Positions 52,363 to 61,963 are shown, counted from the stretch's first letter. The stretch: 64,000 nucleotides of DNA from Flavobacterium sp. LPB0248 (GCF_013388355.1 NZ_CP058246.1:1488001-1552000); one strand, 5' to 3'. Made by a program: numbers and translations. Notes: generated from the letters alone by a model not told the origin.

Positions 52363-52406
52363 AAAAATATTTTCTAAAGTCTAGTAAATCGATAGAATTA
52401 ATTATA

Positions 52407-52414
52407 TATATTTG
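52407..52414 (+). promoter_or_regulatory. -7 box upstream of the MMCMCW mini-ORF and TonB receptor
   Basis: TATATTTG matches TAnnTTTG. Transcription would start about 40 bases before the mini-ORF. The A/T-rich segment before it (52380-52406) is where an Rrf2 operator could lie, but no clear palindrome was recognised. Confidence 0.5.
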
Positions 52415-52453
52415 CCAAAAATAATTAACTAATCATTTACAAAATTTTAACTC

Positions 52454-52564
52454 ATGAAAGTACATTCTAGTAAATCAGGTGGACAAAATCTTTTGCAAAA
52501 AAAACATAATTATAATTTCACAACTGTGAATGCTGTTTCATCTATGATGTGTATGTGTTGGTAA
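52454..52564 (+). CDS. 36-codon mini-ORF ending Met-Met-Cys-Met-Cys-Trp, candidate sulfur-sensing leader peptide
   Basis: An ATG at 52454 opens a short frame starting MKVHSSKSGG and ending SSMMCMCW, with TAA at 52562. The last codons are ATG ATG TGT ATG TGT TGG, so five of the six terminal residues are sulfur amino acids. It lies 43 bases after a -7 box and 48 bases before a TonB receptor. A downstream Rho-independent terminator is not obvious; only a weak AT hairpin (AATTTAA/TTAAATT near 52570-52585) is present. Stalling at Met/Cys codons could control downstream transcription or translation. A small structural or membrane role is an alternative, but the position and codon bias favour a leader. 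Confidence 0.6.
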   Translation: MKVHSSKSGGQNLLQKKHNYNFTTVNAVSSMMCMCW

Positions 52565-52612
52565 AAAAAATTTAATTTTAAATTCTACTAATCACATATA
52601 CTTAATATAAAA

Positions 52613-55159
52613 ATGAAAACATCTATAAAAAATATCCTTACAATACTTGCAGTTTTAACGTTCTCAATCTCATTTGCCCAAAAAATTGAAGGGGTTGTAA
52701 CTACAGATCAAAATATTCCTTTAGAAGCAGCCAATGTGGTAATTAAAGGAACAACTTTTAGCGCTATTACAGATTCTGAAGGGCGCTTTTCAATAGAATC
52801 ACAAGGAAAATTACCTATTACACTTTTAGTTCAATATATTGGCTACAATACTGCCGAACTTGAAATTACAGCTATTCCAGCTTCGCCAATATTGGTTACT
52901 TTACGTGAAGAAAATAAACTTGTCGAAGTAGTAGTTTCTTCTAGAAGAAGAATCGAAAAAGTACAAGATGTGCCCATTGCCGTTTCTGTTGTTACAGGAA
53001 AACAAGCTGAAGCCGCAGGAGCATTTAACGTAAACCGTATTAAAGAATTGGTTCCTTCTGTACAATTGTATTCTTCTAACCCTAGAAATACCGGAATCAA
53101 CATTAGAAGTTTAGGTTCTCCATTTGGACTTACCAATGATGGAATCGATCCTGGAGTTGGTTTCTATGTAGATGGTGTTTATTATGCTCGCCCCGCAGCA
53201 ACTACTTTAGATTTTATCGATGTAGAACAAATCGAGGTATTACGTGGTCCGCAAGGTTCTTTATTTGGAAAAAACACAACTTCTGGAGCTTTCAATATTA
53301 CATCTCGTAAACCAAGTTTTACAACGGGTGCCGATTTTGAATTGAGTTATGGTAATTATGCTTTTTTACAAGCTAAAGCCTCTGTCACGGGAGCATTAGG
53401 AAAAAAAGTTGCTGGTCGTTTATCTTTCTCAGGAACACAACGTGATGGGTTAATCGATAACATTGTTACGGGAAGACCAACAAACACTTTGAATAATCAA
53501 GGTTTTAGAGGACAATTATTATGGACTCCTACTGAAAATACAAATATTACTTTTGCAGGAGATCTTACAACACAGCGTCCTGACGGATATGCTCAGGTTG
53601 TTGCTGGTGTTGCTCCTACTCAGAGAGCTGCATACCGTCAGTTTGATGCTATTATTAAAGATTTAAATTATCAATTGCCAAGCTTAAATGCTTTTGACCG
53701 TAAAATAGATCATGATACTCCATGGCGCTCTGGACAAGATTTAGGAGGAGTTTCGTTAAATATTGATACTAAAATTGGAGGCGGAACACTTACGTCTACA
53801 ACTGCATGGCGTTTTTGGAACTGGGATCCGTCAAACGACAGGGATTTTACAGGATTACAAGTTTTAGCTAAATCTCAGAATCCAACAAGACAAACTCAGA
53901 TTACACAAGAGGTTCGTTATGCTGGACAATTAACTTCAAAAATTAGTGGAGTTGGTGGAGTATTCTTTATCGATCAAACTTCTCAAACAGATGGTACAGA
54001 AGAATCTGGAAATGCACAATGGAGATTCTCTCAAAGTACAACTAGCCCGTTATGGAAAACTCCAGGTCTTTTTGAAGGTTACGGAATTAAAACCGATGCA
54101 AGAATCAGATCTTCAAGTGCTGCAGTATTTGGTCAAATTGACTGGGCAATTACAGAACGTTTCCATGTTTTACCTGGTTTGAGATATAATTTTGACAAAA
54201 AAGATGCAAGTTATTCTCGTAAAACGTATGGAGGTCTTCAGACTACAGATCCTGCCTTATTGGCTTTAAAAAAATCAGTTTACTCAGATCAAGCATTTGA
54301 TTCTAATACAGATAATACAGATTTTTCTGGAAACTTAACGCTTACGTACAAAGCTTCAGATAAAATCAATGTTTATGCAACTTATGCCAAAAGTTACAAA
54401 CCTGTTGGGGTTAACGTAGCTGGACTTCCAACAAATGCAGCTGGTCAGCCAATGACAGAACTTGCGGTAGTTAAACCAGAAAAAGTAAATCATTATGAAG
54501 TTGGAGTTAAAACCTCTCCGTTTAAAAACTCAATTTTCAACTTAACGTTCTTTAATACTGATATCAAAGATTTTCAAACTAACGTTCAGGCAGCTGAATT
54601 GGGTGTAAATCGCGGTTATCTTGCTAATGCAGATAAAGTGCGCGTAAGAGGTGCAGAATTGGATGCAAGTTTTGTGATTAGCTCACACTTAACTATTAAT
54701 GGTGCCGCAACTTATACAGATGGTAAATATGTGAAATTTACCAATGCACCACTTCCATTAGAAGAAACTGGAGCACCAGTTGCCTTCAAAGATGTTTCTG
54801 GAACTGAGTTGCCAGGTGCTTCAAGATGGGCTGGTTCTCTTGGAGGTGAACTTTCAGACAATGCAAGATTCTTTGGTAATGCTGGAAAAATCTTCTTTGC
54901 TGCTGACGGATATGCCCGTTCTGAATTTTCTTCAAGCCCTTCGGCTTCAAAATATTTAGTCGTACAAGGTTACGCTATCTTTAATGCTCGTTTAGGTTTC
55001 CGTGCTTCGCAAGGTTTATCTATTCAGTTTTGGGGAAGAAACCTTTTAAATAAAGATTACTACGAGCAATTATTGCCTGCAGGTGGTAACTCAGGTCAAT
55101 ATGCTGGAGTCCTTGGTGATCAAAGAACTTACGGAGTTACATTTAAGTATTCGCTGTAA
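52613..55159 (+). CDS. TonB-dependent outer membrane receptor with CarboxypepD-like N-terminal domain
   Basis: An 848-residue receptor. It has a signal peptide (cleavage near SISFAQ), a CarboxypepD_reg-like domain (about 25-105, EGVVTTDQNIPLEAANVVIKG), and a plug domain (about 118-230, VQDVPIAVSVVTGKQAEAAG, IRSLGSP, FYVDGVYYARPAATTLDFID, VEQIEVLRGPQGSLFGKNTT). The beta-barrel ends in a TYGVTFKYSL-type terminal strand with final Leu. It imports a large or scarce substrate with energy from TonB. The substrate is unknown. The upstream Rrf2 regulator and Cys/Met leader suggest a sulfur compound, but no partner such as a sulfonate ABC transporter is visible here. Confidence 0.9.
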   Translation: MKTSIKNILTILAVLTFSISFAQKIEGVVTTDQNIPLEAANVVIKGTTFSAITDSEGRFSIESQGKLPITLLVQYIGYNTAELEITAIPASPILVTLREENKLVEVVVSSRRRIEKVQDVPIAVSVVTGKQAEAAGAFNVNRIKELVPSVQLYSSNPRNTGINIRSLGSPFGLTNDGIDPGVGFYVDGVYYARPAATTLDFIDVEQIEVLRGPQGSLFGKNTTSGAFNITSRKPSFTTGADFELSYGNYAFLQAKASVTGALGKKVAGRLSFSGTQRDGLIDNIVTGRPTNTLNNQGFRGQLLWTPTENTNITFAGDLTTQRPDGYAQVVAGVAPTQRAAYRQFDAIIKDLNYQLPSLNAFDRKIDHDTPWRSGQDLGGVSLNIDTKIGGGTLTSTTAWRFWNWDPSNDRDFTGLQVLAKSQNPTRQTQITQEVRYAGQLTSKISGVGGVFFIDQTSQTDGTEESGNAQWRFSQSTTSPLWKTPGLFEGYGIKTDARIRSSSAAVFGQIDWAITERFHVLPGLRYNFDKKDASYSRKTYGGLQTTDPALLALKKSVYSDQAFDSNTDNTDFSGNLTLTYKASDKINVYATYAKSYKPVGVNVAGLPTNAAGQPMTELAVVKPEKVNHYEVGVKTSPFKNSIFNLTFFNTDIKDFQTNVQAAELGVNRGYLANADKVRVRGAELDASFVISSHLTINGAATYTDGKYVKFTNAPLPLEETGAPVAFKDVSGTELPGASRWAGSLGGELSDNARFFGNAGKIFFAADGYARSEFSSSPSASKYLVVQGYAIFNARLGFRASQGLSIQFWGRNLLNKDYYEQLLPAGGNSGQYAGVLGDQRTYGVTFKYSL

Positions 55160-55182
55160 GGTGGTTAGTTAGTTTTAGTATT

Positions 55183-55220
55183 AAAAGAGGCACATTCAAA
55201 AATGTGCCTCTTTTTTTTTA
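55183..55220 (+). terminator. Terminator of the TonB receptor gene
   Basis: AAAAGAGGCACATT and AATGTGCCTCTTTT form a 14-bp perfect stem followed by a long T run. Confidence 0.9.
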
Positions 55221-55325
55221 TTTCATAAAAATATAGCTTAAAATAATATAATAAAAACTTTCAGAGGAACTTTTATATTTTTTTAATGATGAAGTTAGCA
55301 AGAATAACTTTAAACAAGATAATTT

Positions 55326-56624
55326 ATGGATGCACAATTAAAGCAGGCTTCTGAGCGTTGGAAGAAGGAAGGAAAAGAGTTTAAGACATCAATAAACAAA
55401 TGGTTAGATAAAATCTACATCGAAAAACAAAATCCAACTACAGAATGTCCAAAAGAAACCCGTAAAGATTTGGGTGAATATGTATTGGAAAATTTAATTG
55501 AGTACAACAATCTTGGGAAATATGAAGAATTTCGGGAATTATTTCCTCCAGACAATGATCCACTTTCAGATATTATTCCAAACCTAAGATCCTACACAAT
55601 TAAAAAAGTCGCCATATTAGAAAACAGTATTATATTGGCTAAATTAGGTGATTACCATGAATGGCAAGGGGTTTATAAAATCAAGGACAATGAAATAACA
55701 TTTATAGATGATGTAATTGGTTTTGGCTTCAGTTCTGACAAAAAGTATTTTGCCAAAGTTTATAATAACAAAATCGACATACATAAAGACTGGAATGGTG
55801 ATATCATATGTAGTCTTGAGCTTCCAAACAATATTTCTATTGATGAGCTTTGCTATGAAAACATTGAAGTTTTTAATAATGGCAGAGAGGCTTTATTAAT
55901 TACATATAGTGGAATTTTTGTAATTAATGAAAATGGTTTTGATTTAATACACGGTGAAAAGAACGAAGATGAAGATGAAGATTCAGAATATACATTCATA
56001 CACTATCCACATGCCGTTCTCTCAGCAGATAATCAATATATTGCTGTTGGTTCACAAATGTCAGAGCATATAGTTTTAAAAAAACAAAATGGTAAATGGG
56101 AAGAAACAGCTAATATAGACCCTATATCATACTATCCTAATGTTGCTTGTTTCAATAGTAAAATAAAAGAACCGCTTCTTGCTTTAGGATCTTGCCATTT
56201 TTCTGAAAGCGGTACTATTGGTGTTCCATTAAAGAATATTGAAGGTATGAATACAGCTGCGGATGACATAGAGGATGATTCTATATCAGTAATTGAAGAC
56301 AGAAGATGGATTTTTAGTATGTATCCATCTGAACATGGTTTTTTCTTAGGAGCAAATGATGGTTATTTATGGCATAAATTAAACAATGAGAAGATAAAAT
56401 ACGCATATATTGGAGGTACCATAATGTCAATAGATATATCTCAAGACAAAAAGCATATTGTAGTTAGCAACGAATGTGGTCAAATATTTCTATTGCAATA
56501 TGATTCAGAAAACCTAAACAAAGATAGCAACACATGTACTGATCCTTATTTAATAAGTAACTTACCTTTAATTGATAAAAAAAGGTATTTCTTCCTTGCG
56601 GATTGTCAGCCTCTAATTTGGTAA
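55326..56624 (+). CDS. Cytoplasmic protein of unknown function, beta-propeller-like
   Basis: A 432-residue protein without a signal peptide. The N-terminus is helical and charged (residues 1-65). From about 95 the chain alternates short strands with aromatic and Gly residues: SIILAKLGDYHEWQGVYKI, YFAKVYNNKIDIHKDWNGDI, ALLITYSGIFVINENGF, AVLSADNQYIAVGSQMSEH, HGFFLGANDGYLWHKL, KHIVVSNECGQIFLLQY. These look like WD/propeller blades, but I cannot name a family. An acidic stretch (GEKNEDEDEDSEY, near 215-227) lies in the middle. It is a single gene between two terminators and has no clear partner. Confidence 0.7.
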   Translation: MDAQLKQASERWKKEGKEFKTSINKWLDKIYIEKQNPTTECPKETRKDLGEYVLENLIEYNNLGKYEEFRELFPPDNDPLSDIIPNLRSYTIKKVAILENSIILAKLGDYHEWQGVYKIKDNEITFIDDVIGFGFSSDKKYFAKVYNNKIDIHKDWNGDIICSLELPNNISIDELCYENIEVFNNGREALLITYSGIFVINENGFDLIHGEKNEDEDEDSEYTFIHYPHAVLSADNQYIAVGSQMSEHIVLKKQNGKWEETANIDPISYYPNVACFNSKIKEPLLALGSCHFSESGTIGVPLKNIEGMNTAADDIEDDSISVIEDRRWIFSMYPSEHGFFLGANDGYLWHKLNNEKIKYAYIGGTIMSIDISQDKKHIVVSNECGQIFLLQYDSENLNKDSNTCTDPYLISNLPLIDKKRYFFLADCQPLIW

Positions 56625-56650
56625 TACTAAAAATTAGCCGATATACTAAA

Positions 56651-56684
56651 AACGAAATGCTGTTATACTTGCATTTCGTTTTTT
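56651..56684 (+). terminator. Terminator
   Basis: AACGAAATGC and GCATTTCGTT form a perfect 10-bp stem followed by T. Confidence 0.85.
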
Positions 56685-56779
56685 ATTTCTTGAAAATCAA
56701 AAAAAAAACTTCAAAACAAATTTTAAAATAGAAAGAAATAAGATCATTTGTATAAATTCGCAGCCTGAATTTATCGTTT

Positions 56780-57520
56780 TTGAACAGATCTTTTAAATTA
56801 CTTTTCATCATACTCTTTGTTTGCCAATTCATTACAGGGCAAAGCCAAAGAAATATCGACCAGCAGACTTTGACCTGGATTCGATACTATAATATTTTTC
56901 CCTTATCCGAAAAATGGGCTCTTCATTCTGAATTTGATAATCGAAGCTTTGTAAATCCTGTTCACGAAAATCTTTTTGTTATAAGATCTCAAGCTCGTTA
57001 TAGAGCAACTAAGATGATGGATTTGGGTGCTGGATTTGCTTTTTTTAGCGTAAATACTCAGAATCCAAACATTGATCCTGATTTTTCTATTCCCGAATAT
57101 CGTGCACAGCAAGATCTTACTTTAATAAATGATATTGCCAAAATAACTTTTCATAATCGCTTTCAGCTCGAAGAACGCTTCATTCAAAAAGCAGATAAAA
57201 ACGGACTTTTAGATGAATTCTCATTTGCTTACAGATTCAGATACCGATTACAATCTATGTTTACCCTTTGGGAAAAAGAAGGAAGAAGCATAAAAGGAAC
57301 TATTTCTGATGAGGTCTTATTCAATTTTGGAAAAGACAATCGCAGAAATACTTTCGATCAAAATCGTTTCTATGTTGCTTTACGTTATCATTTCAATCCA
57401 AATATTGGTTTAGAATTGGGGTATCTAAAGAACTTTCAAAGACGCGCCAGTGGTGTAGATTTTTACGATCGTGATATTATCCGATTTACGGTTTATCATA
57501 GAATTAATCGGAAATTTTAG
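56780..57520 (+). CDS. DUF2490 outer membrane protein, TTG start
   Basis: A 246-residue exported protein with signal peptide (FLFVCQF-type, cleavage near ITGQSQ). The DUF2490 pattern is present: LTWIRYYNIFPLSEKWALHS, RSQARYRATKMMDLGAGFAFF, HNRFQLEERF, YRFRYRLQ and FYVALRYHFNPNIGLELGYL. The repeated aromatic strands and C-terminal YHRINRKF fit a small outer-membrane beta-barrel of unknown role. No ATG is available in frame: the codons between the preceding in-frame stop and the signal peptide contain only TTG at 56780, so TTG is the likely start. It is a rare start in this genome. Confidence 0.82.
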   Translation: MNRSFKLLFIILFVCQFITGQSQRNIDQQTLTWIRYYNIFPLSEKWALHSEFDNRSFVNPVHENLFVIRSQARYRATKMMDLGAGFAFFSVNTQNPNIDPDFSIPEYRAQQDLTLINDIAKITFHNRFQLEERFIQKADKNGLLDEFSFAYRFRYRLQSMFTLWEKEGRSIKGTISDEVLFNFGKDNRRNTFDQNRFYVALRYHFNPNIGLELGYLKNFQRRASGVDFYDRDIIRFTVYHRINRKF

Positions 57521-57532
57521 ATTTTCTAATAA

Positions 57533-57570
57533 AAAAACCGAAAATCAAAAATTTGATTTTCGGTTTTTTT
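57533..57570. terminator. Bidirectional terminator between convergent genes
   Basis: AAAAAACCGAAAATCAAA and TTGATTTTCGGTTTTTTT pair over 17 bases with A and T runs on the two sides. Confidence 0.9.
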
Positions 57571-57630
57571 AATCTTTGTCCCTTTGAGCCTTTGCCACTT
57601 TGAACCTTAGCTTCTTAGCACCTCAGAACC
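57571..57630. repeat. CTTTG/CTTAG mosaic repeat
   Basis: CCCTTTGAGCCTTTGCCACT then TTGAACCTTAGCTTCTTAGC and ACCTCAGAACC; combines the CACAAAGG unit seen at 30297 (other strand) with the CTTAGAACC unit. Confidence 0.45.
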
Positions 57631-57636
57631 TAAAAA

Positions 57637-60390
57637 TTAAGACCCTCTCTGTCTCCTTCCTCCTTTTTTGCTTTCGGCGAAATTTCCAATTTTATAAGCT
57701 AAAGAAAACATTACATAACGTTTTAAAACAGTATTTTCTTCATCTCGGATCGAAGTTGGGGAAATGGTTCTTGTGGCACTCTGGTTCTGATTTAAAACAT
57801 CATACACTTTTACTTTTGCATATAATTTTTTATCTAAAAATCCATAAGAAAGACTTGTATTCCAAAGGAAGAAATCCTTTTTGAAATCGTCTGAAATGTT
57901 CGAATTATAAGTGTATCCGAAATCATTTCCGAAGATTAAATTAGCTGGCCAATAAGAAGTAGTCTGTAAATTAATTCTATGAATCACGTTTGAAGTCGCA
58001 TCTCTTGAATAATTTTCATATCGAGTTTCGTTATATGATAAACTATAAGACGGCGCAATCGAAAGCACTTCTCCATAATCATAAGAAGCGTAAACACTTG
58101 GCGTTACTACAACCGATTTGGCATAATACATAACAGCATTTGTAAACCCTTTATCAAAATTATAATTACCACTTAAACGCAAACCGTATCTTAAAGTATG
58201 TGCATCTTTTTTAATCTGTTGATTCCAGTTTCCTCCAAGCGAAGCCGAATAAGTTCCTGAAATATTTACATAAGTCGTATTTCTTTTTCCGCTATCATCA
58301 TAAATCGAAGTAGAAACAATATCATTATTATAATAATCTCCTTTAAGAAATAAACTATATCCTGAACGCGTTCTAAAATCAAAATTCTTAAAATCGATGC
58401 CTGCAGTATTTTTTTCAATCGGATTTAGATTCGGATTTCCTATTACACTATTCAATGGATTATTCAAATCTGCAACCGGCATTAATTGTGTTGCCGACGG
58501 AAGAGCATTAGAATAATCGTATTTGAACGTTAAGTTTTTAGAACGGTTGAATTTGTATCGAAGCTGTGCCGTTCCATAAGGCAGCATATATCTCTTATTC
58601 AAATCTGTAGCTTGATTTAAGTAAAAAGAATGATTATCAAACTCTACAATTGATGTTCTTGAATTCACATTCAGCGTAAATTTACTTTTCTGCCAAGTAA
58701 TACCCACTTTTGGTGTAATAGAATTTTGCTTAGATGTGGTATAATTGGTCAACGATAAATTTAAATCTGAATATTCTTGTGAAGCATCATCAAAATTAAA
58801 TGTCTTTTGATCGTTCATAGAGCTCTGCCAGTCAAAATCGGTTCCAAAACGTAATCTTAGCGAATCTGTAACAGGCTCTGTATATTCTAAATCAAGCGAA
58901 TAAGCATCGCTTTTAGAAGTATTTTTTGCGTTCTGATTTCTTTCATCATTTGGTTTGTTATCCTGATAAAAAATAGTCTCAGAAATGTTGATTCCGTTCG
59001 AATCACTTTTAGTGTTATTGTTATTAAAAACCACACTTAAATTTCTCGACTTCTTTTCAAACGTTTTGTTGAAATTAATACTGTTGGCAAAATTCGTATT
59101 CGAACTTTCGGTATGCGATGTCGCTGTACTTTCGTTCAATGCATCACCATTTTCATTTTCAGAGGAAGTCGAAGAAGATGAATTGCTGTTGGATTGAGAT
59201 ACATTCAGTTTTGGTGCAAAAACAATCTGCATAGAAGGATTGATTTTGTATTCTAATTCAAAATTGGCTTTATTTCCTGTGTTTTCATTTCTGGTTTTAG
59301 AATCAGCTTCAGTTAAGATATTTCCTGTTGGTAAGAAGCTAAGTTGGTTCGATTTACTTTCGTTTTTAGTCACAGCATTTGTAAAATTGTAGCTGCTCAT
59401 AAACTCCAAATCCTTTGTCCAATCATCAGAATAGTTAATTCCGGCAAGAGTCGATTGCGTAATTCCTTTTCCTCCACTGCTAGCACCTTGGCTGCTACCT
59501 TTGGTATTACGTCCGCCACCCATATTATCAAAAACCTCATCCATAGCAAATCCAGTTGAGTTGATATTATTGGCTGAAGCCAATACACTTATTTTTTGCT
59601 TGTTCTTAAAAAAGTTCATCATTAAACTGCTTTCGTAACGCTCATCTGAACCATATCCGCCAAGAACTTTACCGAAATAACCTTTATTTTTCTTTTCGTC
59701 AATGGTGATATTTATACTCGAATAATCTGAAGTTGATTCTTGCTTAGCCAGCTCTTCTTTTTTGGTTTTAAAATCAGAAACTTGAACTTTTTTAATAATA
59801 TCAGCCGGAAGGTTTTTAATGGCAATAGCGCCATCTTTATCAAAAAATGCTTTTCCGTTGACTAAAACCTGATTGACTTCTCGCCCATTTACCGTAATTT
59901 TTCCGGTATTATCGACATCAAAACCAGGCAATTGCTTCAATAAAGTCTCCACATTTGCATCTGGGCGAACTTTATATGAGCCGGCATTAAATTCTAAAGT
60001 ATCTTTTTTAATGGTAATTGGCGGCGCTTCACTTTTAATCACCACTTCATTTAAAACATTGGCATTTTCAAGCATGTACAATTTACCAAAGTCTTTACTT
60101 TCTGTAAGCCCTTTTTGTTCTTCAAAATAAGCTTGGTATCCTGTATAATTTACTTTTAAGAAAACTGGCTTATCATACTTTTTAGTATTGATAATAAAAT
60201 TTCCGTTTTTATCTGTTGTAGCATATTCAATAATAGTTGAATCTTTTACGGCTGTAAAATAAACGGTGGCGAGTTCTAACGGAAGCTGCGAGTTGATATC
60301 AACCACAGTTCCTTTAATAACGATATTGTTTTGGGCATTTGCCGAATATACAAAAGCTAAAAACAACAAAACTGAATAAATTCTGGTCAT
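57637..60390 (-). CDS. TonB-receptor-like outer membrane beta-barrel protein with CarboxypepD-like domain
   Basis: A 917-residue protein: signal peptide to FVYSANAQ, a CarboxypepD_reg-like domain (about 22-100), then a plug-like segment (about 110-230, LLKQLPGFDVDNTGKITVNG, VLVNGKAFFDKDGAIAIKNL), and a large barrel of the outer membrane beta-barrel family (PF14905-like; TIERxKY-free but with repeated aromatic strands such as SLMMNFFKNKQKISVLASAN). A Gly/Ser/Asn stretch near 285-310 and a final GGRRQRGS are unusual ends. These proteins often lack a TonB box and may build surface structures rather than import. Substrate unknown. A -7 box precedes it at 60462-60469. Confidence 0.85.
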   Translation of the reverse strand: MTRIYSVLLFLAFVYSANAQNNIVIKGTVVDINSQLPLELATVYFTAVKDSTIIEYATTDKNGNFIINTKKYDKPVFLKVNYTGYQAYFEEQKGLTESKDFGKLYMLENANVLNEVVIKSEAPPITIKKDTLEFNAGSYKVRPDANVETLLKQLPGFDVDNTGKITVNGREVNQVLVNGKAFFDKDGAIAIKNLPADIIKKVQVSDFKTKKEELAKQESTSDYSSINITIDEKKNKGYFGKVLGGYGSDERYESSLMMNFFKNKQKISVLASANNINSTGFAMDEVFDNMGGGRNTKGSSQGASSGGKGITQSTLAGINYSDDWTKDLEFMSSYNFTNAVTKNESKSNQLSFLPTGNILTEADSKTRNENTGNKANFELEYKINPSMQIVFAPKLNVSQSNSNSSSSTSSENENGDALNESTATSHTESSNTNFANSINFNKTFEKKSRNLSVVFNNNNTKSDSNGINISETIFYQDNKPNDERNQNAKNTSKSDAYSLDLEYTEPVTDSLRLRFGTDFDWQSSMNDQKTFNFDDASQEYSDLNLSLTNYTTSKQNSITPKVGITWQKSKFTLNVNSRTSIVEFDNHSFYLNQATDLNKRYMLPYGTAQLRYKFNRSKNLTFKYDYSNALPSATQLMPVADLNNPLNSVIGNPNLNPIEKNTAGIDFKNFDFRTRSGYSLFLKGDYYNNDIVSTSIYDDSGKRNTTYVNISGTYSASLGGNWNQQIKKDAHTLRYGLRLSGNYNFDKGFTNAVMYYAKSVVVTPSVYASYDYGEVLSIAPSYSLSYNETRYENYSRDATSNVIHRINLQTTSYWPANLIFGNDFGYTYNSNISDDFKKDFFLWNTSLSYGFLDKKLYAKVKVYDVLNQNQSATRTISPTSIRDEENTVLKRYVMFSLAYKIGNFAESKKGGRRQRGS

Positions 60391-60461
60391 AAAATTAGGT
60401 TAGTTAGATCAGTAAGACTAAAAAAAACGCAAAAGGTTTAATTGTATTTTTTACATTTATT

Positions 60462-60469
60462 CAAATATA
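60462..60469 (-). promoter_or_regulatory. -7 box of the outer-membrane barrel gene
   Basis: TATATTTG on the minus strand, about 72 bases before the ATG. Confidence 0.5.
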
Positions 60470-60514
60470 ATGCCAATAAAAAATTGATCCTTTAATTATT
60501 TAGACACCAAACAT

Positions 60515-60547
60515 AAAAAAATCCCCTATTCGAGGGGATTTTTTTTT
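60515..60547 (-). terminator. Terminator of der
   Basis: AAAAATCCCCT and AGGGGATTTTT form a stem around ATTCG; the minus-strand exit is a run of T. It overlaps the der stop codon. Confidence 0.85.
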
Positions 60548-61856
60548 ATTTTTCTCTTATATAAATATCGATTGGAACTCCTGCAAAATCCCATTTCTCT
60601 CGAATTTTATTTTCTAAATATCTTTTATAAGGTTCTTTTACATATTGAGGCAAATTAGCAAAAAATACAAACTGAGGTGTTTGCGTTGGCAATTGCATAC
60701 AATATTTAATCTTTACATATTTTCCTTTTGTTGCTGGTGGCGGATACGCTTCAATTACTTTCAACATATACTCGTTGAATTTTGAAGTTGCAATTCTTTG
60801 TTTTCTGTTTTCATAAACTTGAACTGTTGCTTCAAGCGCTTTTAATAAACGCTGTTTCGTTAAAGCAGAGACGAATAAAATTGGCACATCTGTAAAAGGC
60901 ATCAATTCTTTTTTGATTTTCTCTTCGTAATCACGCGTAGACATGGTGTCTTTTTCTACTAAGTCCCATTTGTTTACCAAAATCACAACACCTTTACGGT
61001 TTTTCTCTGCCAACCAAAAAATACTTTGATCCTGACCTTCAAATCCACGTGTTGCATCGATAACCAAGATACAGATATCAGCATGTTCGATTGCACGAAC
61101 AGAACGCATTACAGAGTAAAACTCTAAATCTTCTTTTACTTTTGCTTTACGACGAATTCCCGCAGTATCAACCAAATTAAATTCGAAACCAAAACGGTCA
61201 AATTTTGTATCAATTGCATCACGAGTCGTTCCTGCAATATCTGTTACAATATAACGGTCTTTACCAATCAAGGCGTTGATAAAACTAGATTTTCCCGCAT
61301 TCGGACGTCCTACAACTGCAAAACGTGGCAAATCTTCTTTAACTTCAACTTCTGGTTTTTCTGGAAAAGCATCGATTAAAGCATCCAATAAATCTCCTGT
61401 TCCGCTTCCTGAAATACTTGCAAATGTGAAATAATCTCCTAAACCAAGATTATAAAACTCAATTGCATCTTTCTCACGCATTGCGTTATCTACTTTATTT
61501 ACAGCCAATAAAACTGGTTTTGTTACTTTACGAAGTAATTTTGCAACGGTTTCATCCATTGGCGTAATTCCTTCTTCAACATCAACCACAAAAATAATAA
61601 CATCGGCTTCATCGATAGCAAGTTCTACCTGTTTACGGATTTCACCTTCGAAAACGTCATCAGACCCTCGAACGTATCCACCTGTATCAATGACAGAAAA
61701 CTCTTTTCCGTTCCACTCGCTTTTACCATAGTTTCTATCACGGGTAACCCCAGATACTGAATCTACAATAGCTTCTCTTCTTTGTATCAGCCTATTAAAA
61801 AGGGTCGATTTCCCTACATTAGGTCTTCCTACTATCGCAACAATGTTATTACTCAT
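60546..61856 (-). CDS. der: Ribosome-associated GTPase Der (EngA)
   Basis: Der is an essential GTPase for 50S subunit assembly with two G domains in tandem. Starting at ATG 61856 ([18 protein letters not shown]), the 436-residue protein has G1 GRPNVGKST and G3 DTGG in domain one, and a second [14 protein letters not shown] and NKWD in domain two. The KH-like C-terminal domain ends it ([20 protein letters not shown]). A TTG seven codons upstream would put the N-terminus inside a palindromic repeat, so it is not used. The -7 box at 61964-61971 (TACCTTTG on the minus strand) gives a leader of about 100 bases. Confidence 0.96.
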   Translation of the reverse strand: MSNNIVAIVGRPNVGKSTLFNRLIQRREAIVDSVSGVTRDRNYGKSEWNGKEFSVIDTGGYVRGSDDVFEGEIRKQVELAIDEADVIIFVVDVEEGITPMDETVAKLLRKVTKPVLLAVNKVDNAMREKDAIEFYNLGLGDYFTFASISGSGTGDLLDALIDAFPEKPEVEVKEDLPRFAVVGRPNAGKSSFINALIGKDRYIVTDIAGTTRDAIDTKFDRFGFEFNLVDTAGIRRKAKVKEDLEFYSVMRSVRAIEHADICILVIDATRGFEGQDQSIFWLAEKNRKGVVILVNKWDLVEKDTMSTRDYEEKIKKELMPFTDVPILFVSALTKQRLLKALEATVQVYENRKQRIATSKFNEYMLKVIEAYPPPATKGKYVKIKYCMQLPTQTPQFVFFANLPQYVKEPYKRYLENKIREKWDFAGVPIDIYIREK

Positions 61857-61871
61857 TTTATTGAATTTTAG

Positions 61872-61889
61872 TCCCAATAGCTATCGGGA
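61872..61889. repeat. TCCCGATAGCTATCGGGA palindrome, near copy
   Basis: TCCCAATAGCTATCGGGA; one base away from the perfect palindrome at 17472. It lies in the der leader. Confidence 0.55.
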
Positions 61890-61963
61890 TTAGATTTAAG
61901 ATTTCACTTTTTGACTAAATAACAATAAATTATAAGTCAAAAATGCTTTATTTAAATTTTTTG

